This document shows, piece after piece, positions 51,123 to 62,564 of a DNA stretch of 64,000 bases. Both the position numbers and the translations under genes were made by a program. The notes beneath the pieces are model-generated. The model was not told the DNA's origin. It made no database searches and saw only the letters and a program-made list of their open reading frames with translations. The stretch's first letter is position 1, and each line of letters begins with the position of its first letter. The stretch comes from Bedellia somnulentella (lineage: Eukaryota; Arthropoda; Insecta; Lepidoptera; Bedelliidae), in contig OY755187.1 in NCBI GenBank assembly GCA_963576735.1, forward strand, positions 8,432,001-8,496,000, written 5' to 3'.

Positions 51123-51499
51123 AGTTGGCATCCAGCGCGAAATTTCTCTATCCTTTGTTTCTTTTTTACACGTTCAAGTAGTGTTTGCGTTTCCTACCTC
51201 CGAATTTTAACTAATTCGGACGGCCACTTGTCTACCTTTTCAGATAGAATGCAAATGTTGGAAACGCCTAACTATCACATAATTTAATGTTTTTTGACAT
51301 GAATTCCTCATGTGGGGATTATTACTCATAAATAAAAGATGTTATTAAAGGAAAGAAAAATTTCGACACTGGCGGGGTTCGAACCCGCGACCTTCGGGTA
51401 TACGCCCCCGTCGCTGTCGAACTTCGTTCGAACTGGGTTCGAACCCCGCCAGTGTCGAAATTTTTCTTTCCTTTAATAACATCTTTTATTTATGAGTAA

Positions 51500-52705
51500 C
51501 AATCTACAATATTGAAAAGTTTATTATTTTTGTTTTTTCTTAGTAAAATAACTTAATAAAAGGCTGTTTAAACTAAGTCAAGAGTTTTGTTGATTTATTT
51601 AGTTTTTATAATAAAGATTTTATTTGATAAAACGAATACTCATCGATTTTGATACAATGTATAATATTGGAAAGTTTTCTTAGTAAAATAACCTTATAGA
51701 AGGCTGTTTAATTGAACTTAGTCAAAGGTTATTTATTTAGCTTTTATATATGTTTGATTTGATAAAACAATTTAAGGCTTATTTATTTTATTCCGGAATC
51801 GAACTAGTAGTATCGTAACTCAGTTCCGGTATCGAAACTCATCCGATATTACATGCCCTAGCGAACGCGTCCGGTGTCGTTGACGATTACGCTAAAATGA
51901 CGGTTCGTTCGTTGGCGTGTCCGTGAGTGCGATGAATTTGGCTCGGCGCGTCGTCTAGTGTCAACCTTAAGAGTCGCTGCTCGTCGTGCTAATGAACTGA
52001 TGTGCATTATTCAAAATTTAGAGCACCATGATGTTGAATGGCTCGATGAGAATGACGTAGACATTCCAAAATCGGATGTAAAAGAGCAGACACACAACAC
52101 TGAGCAGTAATCCAATGTCATCGAAAACTTAGAATCATGGATTCGGGTTTCATGGACTGAAGACTGGTAATTTGAATTTAATATGTGTACCAGAAATTTA
52201 AAATAAGTTTGTTCGTAAGATTATAATATTTTTATCTCTTACTATATGTTGAATAGATCAGAATAGATCATGCTGCATCAGTAAAATCTAATCTCTATAC
52301 TAAATGTATTTTCTTATTTTTAAAACTATAATATATAAAAAACACATGTTTATCTGAAACATGTTTACGTAAGCATGGAGTGAGGGGGTAAATATTTGTA
52401 ATAAATCTGCTTACGTAATATTTGAACGGCCCTCAAGACCTTAAAGTAAGTTTTCGTTAATTTATATTTTGTGTACATATTTTCGTAGCAGTTACTGGCT
52501 TTATAAATAATGAGGTAAATATGACTACACTATTTTTTATAATTTTGCTGGGTACTGATTATGAAATTTTGATTGTGTAGAAGTTTTAAATTTTTCCTAT
52601 ACATATTTATGTGGCCATTGATGGCCATGTGCATATTTATCATCACTTAGATCAGTACATCTATTAAACTTTTCATGATTACTTTTTATTTTTTACATTT
52701 ATTGG
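51500..52705. other. AT-rich sequence with a ~150-bp imperfect duplication and a short coding remnant
   Basis: 51502-51650 and 51651-51790 repeat 'cttagtaaaataac...aaggctgttta...aacttagtcaa' imperfectly. 51958-52110 reads as a 50-residue open stretch (a 'LRVAARRANELM' start and acidic 'WLDENDVDIPKSD') that I cannot assign. The rest holds no gene. Confidence 0.45.
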
Positions 52706-53713
52706 CTGTGTAGTGTCGGCATAGAATAGCACTACCCCATCTCTTCCCGTGGGTGTCGTAGAAGACGACTAAGGGAAAAGGGCTTTTTCATCTTCGCCCC
52801 TACACCAATCCAAGGTCTGCCGTGCCGAGGGATGCGTGGCCAGGGGTGAGCCTGGTCGTTAGCGTGCCGCCGTCCCGGAGCCTGGTGAACTCCGGGTACT
52901 AAATAACCTTACCTAGTTAAGCGGGGCTCTGGCTAGGCGGACAATATATTTCCCTTGCTTTTCGTGGGGACCGAATGTGTTTGCAAACTACGCCCCTAAA
53001 CCAATCCAAGGTCTGCCGTGCCGAGGGATGCGTGGCCAGGGGTAAGCCTGGTCGTTAGCGTGCCGCCGTCCCGGAGCCTGGTGAACTCCGGGTACTAAAT
53101 ACCCTTACCTAGTCAAGCGGGGCTCTGGCTAGGCGGACAATATATTTCCCTTGCTTTTCGTGGGAACCGAATGTGTTTACAAACTACAATTAAACGCGGT
53201 GGCGGCAATGTGGCTCGCCACTCATCACGCCGTGGCTCCTCACGGGGCGAAAAGTGGGCTAAAGAGACCCGCTTTAGTACGATGAATGTGTGTGGAGGGA
53301 TGCATGAAACATTAGATGAAGAATGTTTGATTATGGAAGAAAGAAAACTAGATTTTCTGTGTGTAAATGAAACGAAGCGCAAGGAAAAAGAGGTTTCACA
53401 ACTTGGCCCATTTACAGCTATCTGGTCGGGAGTTGCCGAGAGTGACAGAGCTTGCCAAGCCGTGGGACTTCTGATATCTGAAAGGATGGCTAAGTGCATG
53501 AAAGATTATGCGTGTGTGAGTCCAAGGCTCCTATGGATAAAGGTGAAGGTTGGGCTTGTCCGGATGCGCATAATTTGCGTGTATGCTCCGGACATGTCCA
53601 GATCACTATCCGAGAGGGAGGAGTTTTGGAATCTGTTAGACGATGTTGCGAATGGGTATGATGAAAATGAGAAAATTAATATGTTAGGAGATTATTTGAA
53701 GGTTGTGGACAAA
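52706..53713 (+). mobile_element. 5' end of an RTE-like LINE with tandem leader monomers
   Basis: It starts 'gtgtagtgtcggcatagaatagc', the same start as the SINE-like family, then two ~196-bp tandem monomers (52795-52990, 52991-53188; 'cgcccctaaaccaatccaagg' to 'gtgggaaccgaatgtgtttac'), then an endonuclease ORF. It is truncated at about 53710, where a THAP-type gene begins. Confidence 0.75.
53171..53710 (+). pseudogene. RTE-like AP endonuclease domain
   Basis: The frame contains 'RFSTMNVCGGMHE' (N-V-x-G motif), 'KLDFLCVNETKRKEKEV' (E-T motif), 'IICVYAPDMSRS' and 'LGDYLKV', where the usual GDFN is altered. These are the first two-thirds of the apurinic-type endonuclease that nicks target DNA for LINE integration. 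The RT domain is absent because the element is cut by the next gene. The frame has no stop before the junction. Confidence 0.75.
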
Positions 53714-53793
53714 ATGCCGGCTTGTTCGGTGGTTTTTTGCAAGAACACGAGCATAAAAGTAAATTATAACAAGGATGGAATCTCATTTCACAT

Positions 53794-54586
53794 GTAAGTA
53801 CCAACAAATTAATGTTTTTCATTAAAAAGTCATTAGAAAATATTTGTTTGCAGTATTGATGAAATACGTCAAAAGATACTCATCATATTGGTCAGTTATC
53901 GTTGTAACGCCTTATAACAAAAACCATTGCTTGCTTAGTACGGATCACTCCACGATTCGCCTGGTCAAACAAAGCTATGTATGTTTGTTCTTGAGATAGT
54001 TTCACTGACATGAAAACTGCGTGGTGCGGTCGGTGCTGGCTTCCATGAGTTAGGGATGGGGTATAACGGCGCGGAATGTTTGCGGTATCGATATTTTATA
54101 ATAACTCAGCAGTAGTTATTTTATTATAATATTTTAAAAATCGATTTACCTATTTATTAAAACATTATTTTAGATTAATCATGTAAATAAATTGATTAAA
54201 ATATTAAACTTATTATTATCCAATTTTAGTTTACGGAAAATTAAAGTATTGGGAATGGGCTGCTTAACTTTAAAAAAGTCAGTATGTTGGAGAATGTATA
54301 AACCATAAACACGTTTTTTTTCTAATAAATTGGCCGCCATTTTAAACTTTTTATTTTATTGACAAATTTCATTAAAAAACGATATTTAAACAATAAAACA
54401 TACGTAAATTGGTGTTAATCACGATGTAAAACAAACCCCTTTGGAAAACTTTGAACCTACTATTAATTTGGGCCTGATAATTGTTACCGATAATTTACAA
54501 TACTACATCATACACACGGCACACCGTTCATAGAAGATAATGCGAATTTTATCATTCTGTAATATGTTGTTTTTTCATGATTATAG
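53794..54586 (+). other. Intron 1 of the P-like transposase
   Basis: Bounded by a GTAAGT donor and a TTATAG acceptor. The interior is AT-rich with no further feature. Confidence 0.6.
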
Positions 54587-55016
54587 GTTTCCAAAGGATC
54601 CAACAATAAAAGAAGCATGGATAATTGCAACAGGGAGAGGTCCTAACTGGTTTCCGACAAAAAATCCACAATATGTTCTTGTCACTTTGACAATAAATGC
54701 TTCCAGCCATAAGAAAAAAAGCGTCAACTATTCGAATCGGCTATTCCAACATTAAAGTTACGAATGATCTGGACCAATACTGATAACGAGGCTTCTATAT
54801 CTAATGAATGTATTCCAAATATGGTACGTTTTGATATTTTATCGCATGTTATATATATTAGATTTGTATTTAATTAAAACATTTAGATGTAACATTTTTT
54901 GAAATAGATTTAAGACTATGTTGTTTTTATTACAGGCCGTTATTTTAACAATGGAACCTGATACATCCAAAGAGTTCGTTTATTCTGAGGTGGATAATAA
55001 AGATATGGTCAATTTG

Positions 55017-55555
55017 GTAAGTCATTATATTTGATTTTTTTATGTATGCTCAATACTAGCTGCATGTTATGACGAAAATTTACTAATTTCGAGTGTCATT
55101 ACTTATTTGTTTAAGAAGATGTTTTGAGCAGTCGGATTTTGGTTTCAAAATTAATTTATTGACCGACTTTCAAAAAAGGAGGATGTATACAATTAGACGC
55201 GTATATGTTTTTAAATTTTTTCGAGACATTGATCGCGACATCGATGCCCGTGAATCAGCGGCTTGGTTGAAATGGCGCGAGATGACGTGGGTAATATGTG
55301 ACCCGAAAATTCCGTTCAAGCTGAAACTGTCTTTTACGGCAGTGAGGCATGGCTGGTGGAGTAGCGGCATCGGCGGCTGTTACATGTCACGAAAAAGAAC
55401 ATGCTGAGGTGGCCCTTGATAGTATATACATAAACTCTGAAACCAATACACTAATTTTATGTGTAGTCGCGTTAAATAGAACTGGATAATATTATTGTTT
55501 TAGAAGACTGAGAAGATTGTGCAGCGTGTTAAAATTTTATAACTTTTTGTTACAG
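55017..55555 (+). other. Intron 3 of the P-like transposase containing an RTE RT remnant
   Basis: The intron runs from GTAAGT to TTACAG. Inside, 55160-55420 is a degenerate RTE-type RT end ('ESAAWLKWREMT', 'ICDPKIPFKLK', and 'RMLRW'-like text), preceded by 'ttgaccgactttcaaaaaaggagg', a phrase common in lepidopteran repeats. Confidence 0.55.
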
Positions 55556-56805
55556 ACCGTTTCACCATTACCAGAAAACTCGGGAGCTACACAAACTGAC
55601 TTAAAAGATCAACATAATTACACTTTGGATATTCAGGATACAGAAAAATTTCGTAAAAGTCATATGCATTTCAAGGATCAAAAAATGAAAGTCCGTCTGG
55701 CGTCGCAACTATTTAGCAATAGTGTTGCAGATGCCCTGAAACTTTGTTGCCCACTACAAATGGATGGTTTTGAAGATGTAGAAGGTACCATGAAATATTT
55801 AAAAATCATCAATGACTTGTTTGATGTCTTGAACTCGAGGCATATTGCCCAAAAACATTTTAAAAAACCTGTTTGCCTAAGAAACAAAGACGAAGTTTTA
55901 GATCTTTTGGAAAAGGCCAATCTATATTTAATGTCTTTGAAGCTTCCAAATGGTACAAAAGTCATCAGCACACCATGAAAAACTGGTTTTATTGGTTTCC
56001 TGGTATGCATAGAAAGCTTCAAGGCATTATATGTTCAACTCGTTGAAAAAGAAAGAATACTTGAATATATTCCCGTTCACAAGATCAGTCAAGATCATTT
56101 AGAACTTATGTTCGGACATATAAGATCTCATGGTGGATGCAGCACAAACCCAACGGCGCGGCAGTTTCAAGCCATATATAAGAAACTGCTTGTTAAGTTC
56201 CGACTTAAAGTCAAAGTGTTTTTTGACTTTTTTTGACTCTATAAGAGGTTTCTTTTTAACGTGTTTCATCAGTTTTTAACAGCATAAATATGTCAATTGA
56301 ACCGTCTAAACAAGATGATGAAGACAAAAAAGATGAGTTATCGTTGCTTTACGAACAAGCCACGTTTGATGACGAAATTAGTGTACTTGTAGAAGACATA
56401 AAAAAAATTAGTATTCAGGTTGTATCTTATATCGCAGGATTCATTGTACATCGATTGATTAAATTGTTAAAATGTGATACTTGCTGCGGCGGTTTAATTG
56501 CTGATAATATAGATGGCAAGCAACTTAATTTTATAAAATTAAAAGACAAAGGTGGGCTCATATACCCCTCTAAAGATGTAGTGACCATTTGCATGCGAAT
56601 GGAAGTGATAATAAAAAAATCTATTATTTGTGAAGATAAGATAAAACTTACATCAAAATATTTTAAACAGGAGTTAATGTCAAAATCTTTAAAGCATTTT
56701 ATTGGAATGGATTTGTTTAAAAACATAAATTTTCATCAATATAACCAATCACCAATGAATAATCATTTAATTTTGCTCATTAAAGCCGTGATGGAAGATA
56801 TTTAA

Positions 56806-57146
56806 ATGTTAGACTGCATTACTGAACGAAAAACGCTACTCCAAAATTATCTAAGCGCCAAGTTCTTAACAAATACTTACATTTTACTGGGCAATAAACT
56901 GTTATACCTACCTGAATCAACCTATGCGATTGACTTGACGTTGATAATTTTAAAGTACCAGTGCGCTAAGCTGCTGTGAATTATTTTTGAACTAGTCAAT
57001 TATTAAATATTTTTATGCAAAGCATTTTGTTTCATTGTATTGAAAAAATATCTTTTGAAAATAAATATATGAAATAGGAGAGAGGAATTTATTACAGCTG
57101 AAAATCAATCTATCAGCTATCAATTATTTTAATGATGCACGAAGAG
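56806..57146. other. AT-rich spacer
   Basis: I see nothing recognisable. It may be the 3' UTR or terminal region of the P-like element. Confidence 0.4.
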
Positions 57147-57330
57147 GCGTAATAGTTCAGTGGGGAGTGGCCCGCCTTGCGATCGAAAGGTCACTGGTTC
57201 GATCCCACCCTGTACCATTAATCTTTAATTCTAATTTAGAGTTTATGTACGGATTCTAGATTGAACTATCACGAGCTTACGGTGAAGGAAAACATCGTGA
57301 GGAAACCTACCTGTCATGATTTTCTATGAC
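57147..57330 (+). mobile_element. tRNA-derived SINE (second family member)
   Basis: The head has A-box 'tagttcagtgggg' and B-box 'ggttcgatccc', and the body has 'aacatcgtgaggaaacct' (57290-57307). The 3' end and target duplication are unclear because piggyBac sequence follows within 40 bases. Confidence 0.7.
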
Positions 57331-57339
57331 GACGCCATC

Positions 57340-57974
57340 CTAAGTGGTACGATAATAAACCAGTCATATTGATGTCAAGTCTTGATGCTGCTGGTGAAGT
57401 TGATAATTGTCGAAGATAATATAGCAAAAAAGAGAAACGTTATATTATGGTAAACAGACCCAAAGTAATCAAACAGTATAATGCGAAAATGGGAGGAGTA
57501 GATCTTATTGATCGTTGTTTAGCTGTGTGTCCTTCGAGAATGAGAACTAAAAAATGGACAGTAAGGGTTATTTCACATTTCATAGATCTTTCTATTACGA
57601 ATGCCTGGATAAAATATAAGAAAGACAGATTAGCAGATGGTGTACCAAAGCGTAAAATACTTCAGTCACGTGCATTTAAGATGGCTATAGCAGAAAAAAT
57701 AATAGAAGATAGCATATCAATGGAAGTCGAAGAACAATCTGATGAAGGATCTGAGCCATTCAAACCAAGAGGAAGACCACCGATAAATCCTCTTCCTTCT
57801 TTAGCAAAGCGACAACATGGGGCTGTTCATTTGCCAGGCATGGGAACTTTACAAAAAAGATGCCGAAACAAAAATTGTGGAAAAAAAAACACAGAATTTT
57901 GCTTAAGTTGTGAAGTATCACTTTGTCTCACGCCTAAGAGAAACTGTTTTGCTGCTTTTCATAATAACAAATGA
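57340..57974 (+). pseudogene. piggyBac transposase C-terminal part
   Basis: Homology starts near 57340 ('WYDNKPVILMSS'), crosses a stop at about 57420, and continues in the open frame 57447-57974. There 'VIKQYNAKMGGVDLIDRC' is the DDE region of piggyBac transposases with a catalytic aspartate, 'KKWTVRVISHFIDLSITNAW' follows, and the end is a cysteine-rich zinc domain ('KRCRNKNC', 'CLSCEVSLC'). The N-terminal two-thirds is missing. The last 175 residues are undamaged. Confidence 0.85.
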
Positions 57975-58689
57975 TAATTTTTGAATTGTTTTTTACCTTC
58001 CGCTATATTTTTTTACCTATTTATAATCACTATGGTCAGACTGATTTCTAAGAATTTTATACTATTTAGATGTAAGTTGATTTTTGTACCCTTCCTACTG
58101 TGATGATTGAAGTAATTTACCTAAGCAAAGACTGATTGTAAAGCTATTTATATTATATATATTTTAGTAATAGGTATGTTAACTTAAGTTATGTTTAACT
58201 TGTAAAAGATAATAACTTTTAAAAACAGATATTTAGATGTACGTTGAATTTACTGTGATGATTGAAGTAAATAATGTAAAGCTGTTATTACCTTGAAGGT
58301 ATGTTTACTTGAGCTGTGTGTAATTTGTTAAAGCTGATATATTTTATAAATGAAGAAATTCAATTTTAATTTGGTAGCGTCAAAATCAAAAAAGTGAAAT
58401 TTTATTAACAAATCAAAATAAACAATTTGAGTTGCGCAGTATTGTCGTTTATGGATCTCCATGGCAACTATACGATCTCCTAGGCGACCATAATCAAATT
58501 ATTGCCTTAAAATCCTTATTGGCCAAGTCAAGAGCGCTGATGCAAAATATTGTGACGCAACGTCAAACGTCACATGTATTTGTTTACATTTTTATAAATA
58601 ATTGACATTTTTTACATATTTTATTAATTTGTAAATACTTATATGTAAGAGAAACTGTTTTGTAATGTAACTTATATGTAATTCGTTTT
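57975..58689. repeat. AT-rich region with an imperfect direct repeat
   Basis: 'atttagatgtaagttga...ctgtgatgattgaagtaa' (about 58066-58118) recurs at about 58231-58270. It is probably the piggyBac 3' region. No gene is visible. Confidence 0.45.
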
Positions 58690-58781
58690 TTTTATGTCTA
58701 GTTTTAGCTTAACTGTCCCCAACCTACAGCTAACGGCATCAAGTCTCGACGATGGCTCGACTTTAGTGAAATGTCCCCATT

Positions 58782-60956
58782 GTGATCAATCACGGTTTTT
58801 TAAGGGAATTAAAAGGTCTAAATATACATATAGGAAAATGCCATAAAACCATTAATAAAAATTCATCTTTTCAAATTCCTATATATATCAATAATGTGAG
58901 TCATCATGATTCATTATCACAATCATCATTTCGTTCGACAGAAAAACCATCATCATTTTATAACAAAGTATCTTTCTGGAAAGCATGCATCCCTATTGTA
59001 AAAAGAATTCCCCGTGGAGCTAGAAACAGCATGGCAAAATCACTGGCATTTACCATAAAAACCGTGGTTGATAACAATGACCTTGAAAGCTGGCAATTTT
59101 TTTTTGCTTTTGCATATTCTGTTCTGGCATTCAATAAAGGCGAAAACTATAAAAACATCTCATTGACAAACAAAATAAAAAACAATTGTAAAAAACCTTT
59201 ATCTGATCCAGTTATACAAAATTATAAATTACTTAATAAAAATTATTCAGGTTCAACAATAAAAAAAGTGGAAACAAAGTTAGGCGACGGGGACATTAAG
59301 GGAGCTGCTAAACTTCTCTTTTCAAGCGATGCCATCGCCCAAGATGATTCGGAAACTTTGGATTCTTTGCGAGCAAAGCATCCAGCACCTTCAGAGTCAT
59401 CCACTATGCCTGATCCTCTCAAAGTAGTGATTGAGGTTACTTCGACGGAAGTACTAAATGCGCTACTTTCTTTTAGAAATGGTTCTGCTGGTGGTCTCGA
59501 CGGATTAACTCCGCAACATTTCAAAGATTTGCTAAGTTTTTCCGTCGGGGAAGCTGGTAGAATTCTTCTAGGGGAAGTGACGCATCTGGTAAATCTATGC
59601 TTGGCTGGAAAGGTGTGTGAATCTATCACTGACCTTTTATACGGTGCAAACCTTTGTGCCCTTAAAAAAAAGATGGAGGTATCAGGCCAATTGCTGTAGG
59701 AAACACCATCCGTCGCTGGGTTTCAAAACTATGTTACAAAAATATTAATTATGCATCCGACTATTTTCAGCCAGTTCCAGGATGTCCGTAATGCGTTCAA
59801 CTCCATAGATAGATCTGCTTTGCTAGCAGCAATTAAAGACAAAACTCCCCCTATTTATAATTACCTTTGGCAATGTTACAGTAAACCTATAAAATTAATT
59901 TACCGTGGCAAAATTATTAATTCATGTGTTGGATGCCAGCAAGGCGATCCTCTTGGTCCGGCTGTGTTTAGTTTGGCTATACACCCACACATTAAAAACT
60001 TAGCCTCCAAGTTAAATGTGTGGTACCTTGATGATGGCACCATTGGAGGTGAGGCAAACGAAGTTTTAAACGATTTAAGTAGCATCTTTGAAAATTTTAG
60101 GCATAATAGTTTAGAACTTAATTTTGATAAGTATGAGTTATACTTTGGCCCAAATTTGAATCATGATTTAATACCAGAAATAAAAAATAAATTTAACCTG
60201 TTAGCTCCTGGTATAAAAATAATTAAATCTGAAAATCTTCGCCTCTTAGGTGCCCCTATATTAGATGATTTTATTCCCTTTTTTGTAGATGAAAAAATTT
60301 TGAAATTTCACGAATCTTCATCTCTTTTAGAAAAATTAAACCCTCATATAGCATACACGATTATAAAATATTGTTTATTTGTTCCAAAATTTACATATAT
60401 ACTGAGATGTTCTGGCATTCGGAGGCAAATCTCAGTACTTTCGGATCTTGATGGAATAATAAGAGAAACTATGACTAAAATTTCTAACATTCAAATTAAT
60501 GACCGTTGCTAGATGCAGGCCACGCTGCCTATTCGCCATGGCGGCATCGGCATCCGCAGCCTGTCAAGTATAGCCTTGCCTGCCTTTTTGTCGTCTGGTT
60601 TCGGAATCTCGGATCTTTTCTCACGCATCACTGAGAAAGTAAGCGATTTTTCTGAGATTCCGGGTCTCACAGAAGCCAAAAGGGCATGGTTACATACAGT
60701 CGGGTCCAACGCCAACGTCCCACTCAATCTGTCATCTCAGAGGTCTTGGGATGAGCCGCTCTGCCATCAAGTTCAAGCAAATCTTTCAATTACAGCTCTT
60801 GACTTGGCGGAGCGTGCTCGCCTTTTGGCTTGCTGTGAGACAGAATCGGGACATTGGTTGAACGCGTTACCTTCTGCCAATCTCGGAACTTTGCTCGACA
60901 GAGCCTCTTTTTCGTTATCCTTAGTTTTAAGGTTGGGCGCTAAATTAACCTCGTAA
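58782..60956 (+). pseudogene. LINE F ORF: linker and reverse transcriptase
   Basis: 58782-59699 holds the N-terminal linker ('ARNSMAKSLAFTIKTVV') and RT motif 1-2 text ('GSAGGLDGLTPQHFKDLL', 'LYGANLCALKKK'). After a frame change and an internal deletion, 59780-60512 carries 'DVRNAFNSIDRSALL', 'CQQGDPLGPAVFSLAI' and the catalytic 'WYLDDGTIGG'. 60513-60956 ('IRHGGIGIRSL', 'SLVLRLGAKL') continues the thumb/linker after a TAG. Key catalytic aspartates are intact but stops at 59697 and 60510 and the deletion near 59770 disable it. Confidence 0.78.
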
Positions 60957-61159
60957 CGCCCGTTGTATCACTAGAGAAACAAAACTCCTGTGATTAATAG
61001 TAACTATTAAAAAAAATAAAGCCATAGGAATAGTTCTTGTTAAAGATATCATTAATTTTAATAATGGGCAGTCAGCACATATTTTTTTTTGTTCCATTAG
61101 AGATACATTGGATAGAACTTACAAGTCATAACAATTTCTATACGGGCGTTACGAGGTTA

Positions 61160-61723
61160 AGTGAACAACAGCGCTGCCGCTGTGGTGCATTAGTGGAAGA
61201 ACTAGGGCTCCATGGATTATCATGTCGTCGCAGCGCTGGTTAACGATATTATCAGACGGGCCCTTGCCACCATCAATATACTAGCGATCTTGGAACCATC
61301 TGGATTGTTGCTCGATGATGGCAAGAGACCGGATGGTATGTCGTTGATTCCCTGGAAAAATGGGAGGACGCACACAAGCGTGTCGACACACTGGCGCCTT
61401 CCCATTTGTCACGGTCTGCCGTTCGGGCTGGAGCTGCTGCGACATACTCTGAGGGTCTAAAGAGGCGTAAATATGGCTTCCTGGATGACAGTCATATTTT
61501 TATCCCTTTTACCGTGGAGACCTTCGGTCCATGGGGTTCAGATGCGCGTAGACTTTTTAAAGAAATATCTACGCGCCTAGTTGAAGCTAGCGGGGATCCT
61601 AGGGCTGGCACATACTTTGGTCGGAGAGTAAGTATTGCAATACAGAGGGGTAATACAGCCAGCCTCTTGGGAACCCTACCCCCTAGTGGCAGCGATTTTG
61701 AAAACATTTTTTATATTGTTTAA
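61160..61723 (+). pseudogene. LINE F ORF: CCHC motif and restriction-like endonuclease
   Basis: 'CRCGALVEELGLHGLSC' is a zinc-binding motif. It is followed across frame changes by 'EPSGLLLDDGKRPDGMSLIPW' (blocks 'LEPSGLL' and 'KRPDGMSLIPW', about 61296-61355), 'SHLSRSAVRAGAAATYSE' and 'FIPFTVETFGPWG'. The RPD...segment fits the PD-(D/E)xK core of R2-type endonucleases. An insertion of about 200 bases (60957-61150) separates it from the RT. Confidence 0.65.
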
Positions 61724-61870
61724 TTTAATTTCTGCTGTAAATATATAATTAATTAGTCACGTTTAAGTTTAGTTTTATATTTGTTAAGTGTGTACATATA
61801 TTATATTATTATTTGTTTCAATTGAGTTATGTTCTATTCTATTCTTAATAAATAAATATCATATAAAAAA

Positions 61871-62560
61871 AAGACCAACCCATAAAGAAAAAAAATTGGT
61901 AGGAAGGTATGATACCTACTATTTTTTTATAATATAGACTGATTATTGATACTATGGTAACGTAGTTTCTACAGGAGCTATGAGTTCCTTGGCATAATTA
62001 TTTCTATGATTGTTTAATTATGCAGCTAGTTTTATGGTAATTTTCTACAAAATTTTATGTTTAACGAATTTTGAAAAGTATTGTTTAATTTTTAATCCGC
62101 CTAAAACCCTAATTGAAATAAATAACAATTTAAAAAGTTTCGTCTTACATTATTTTTCAGACGCATAGGGACCGAATCGTCTTTTTAAAGGACAAATAAT
62201 ATTAAAATAAAATTTATCTCTAATTATACTACACAAAATAATAAAAATATATTTTTTTGGGGAAATCTTGTATGAATTCATTCTTATAACAAAATTCTAA
62301 GGTGCAGGACTCACTGAGGTAGAAGTTTTACGCCTTTATGAAGTACATTCGGCCACAATGACAACTTTTACACGAAAATTCTGGGACTCAGGAGGTTAAA
62401 TATTTTAACTTAAACTAACTATATAGTATAAAAAGTTTTTATTTAATATGCTTAAATTATAAAAAGAAAATTTGATGAGTCCGTCGTGAATTTGGACGTT
62501 ACTGTAAGTAATTTATGATTGCATATTTTTATTATTTTCTAATGTATGTTAATGTATTAC
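61871..62560. other. AT-rich spacer between LINEs
   Basis: No gene or repeat boundary recognised. Confidence 0.4.
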
Positions 62561-62564
62561 ATTT

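Larger units (their letters stand above)
50644..51499 (-). repeat. 315-bp tandem units with tRNA-like sequence, ending in an inverted repeat
   Basis: Unit 1 (about 50655-50969) and unit 2 (about 50970-51284) are essentially identical. A third unit begins at 51285 but breaks off inside the tRNA-like part at about 51413, after which the sequence folds back. 51322-51386 and 51435-51499 are 65-bp inverted arms around a 48-base loop. Confidence 0.88.
53714..56805 (+). pseudogene. P-element / THAP9-like transposase with introns
   Basis: Exon 1 (53714-53793) encodes the start of a THAP zinc finger ('MPACSVVFCKN', 'DGISFHM') and ends at GTAAGT. Exon 2 (54587-54823) continues 'FPKDPTIKEAW' and, after a frame change, 'CSCHFDNKCFQ'. 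Exon 3 is 54936-55016 and exon 4 starts at 55556. Exon 4 has 'KMKVRLASQLFSNSVADALK', 'FDVLNSRHI', and after a TGA at about 55976 'KTGFIGFLVCIESFKALY', 'ISQDHLELMFGHIRSHGG' and 'NPTARQFQAIYKKLL'. The frame 56290-56805 gives 'QVVSYIAGFIVHRL' and 'DKGGLIYPSKDVV', the C-terminus of the family. THAP binds DNA and the RNase-H-like core cuts it. Several frame breaks make it non-functional. Confidence 0.8.
58690..61870 (+). mobile_element. LINE F with N-terminal zinc finger, RT and restriction-like endonuclease
   Basis: One element can be followed from a C2H2 finger ('CPHCDQSRF' in one frame and 'LKGLNIHIGKCH' in another, 58770-58850), through an RT, to a C-terminal CCHC/endonuclease region and a 3' end with AATAAATAAAT and an A-run near 61868. 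The layout matches LINEs with a restriction-like endonuclease (R2/NeSL group); the clade is uncertain. Confidence 0.72.

Noticed and set aside
50709..51287. Two identical 87-residue frames ('LAGFEPATFGYTPPS') at 50709-50972 and 51024-51287
   Set aside because: They are translations across the antisense of the tRNA-like repeat unit, not protein genes.
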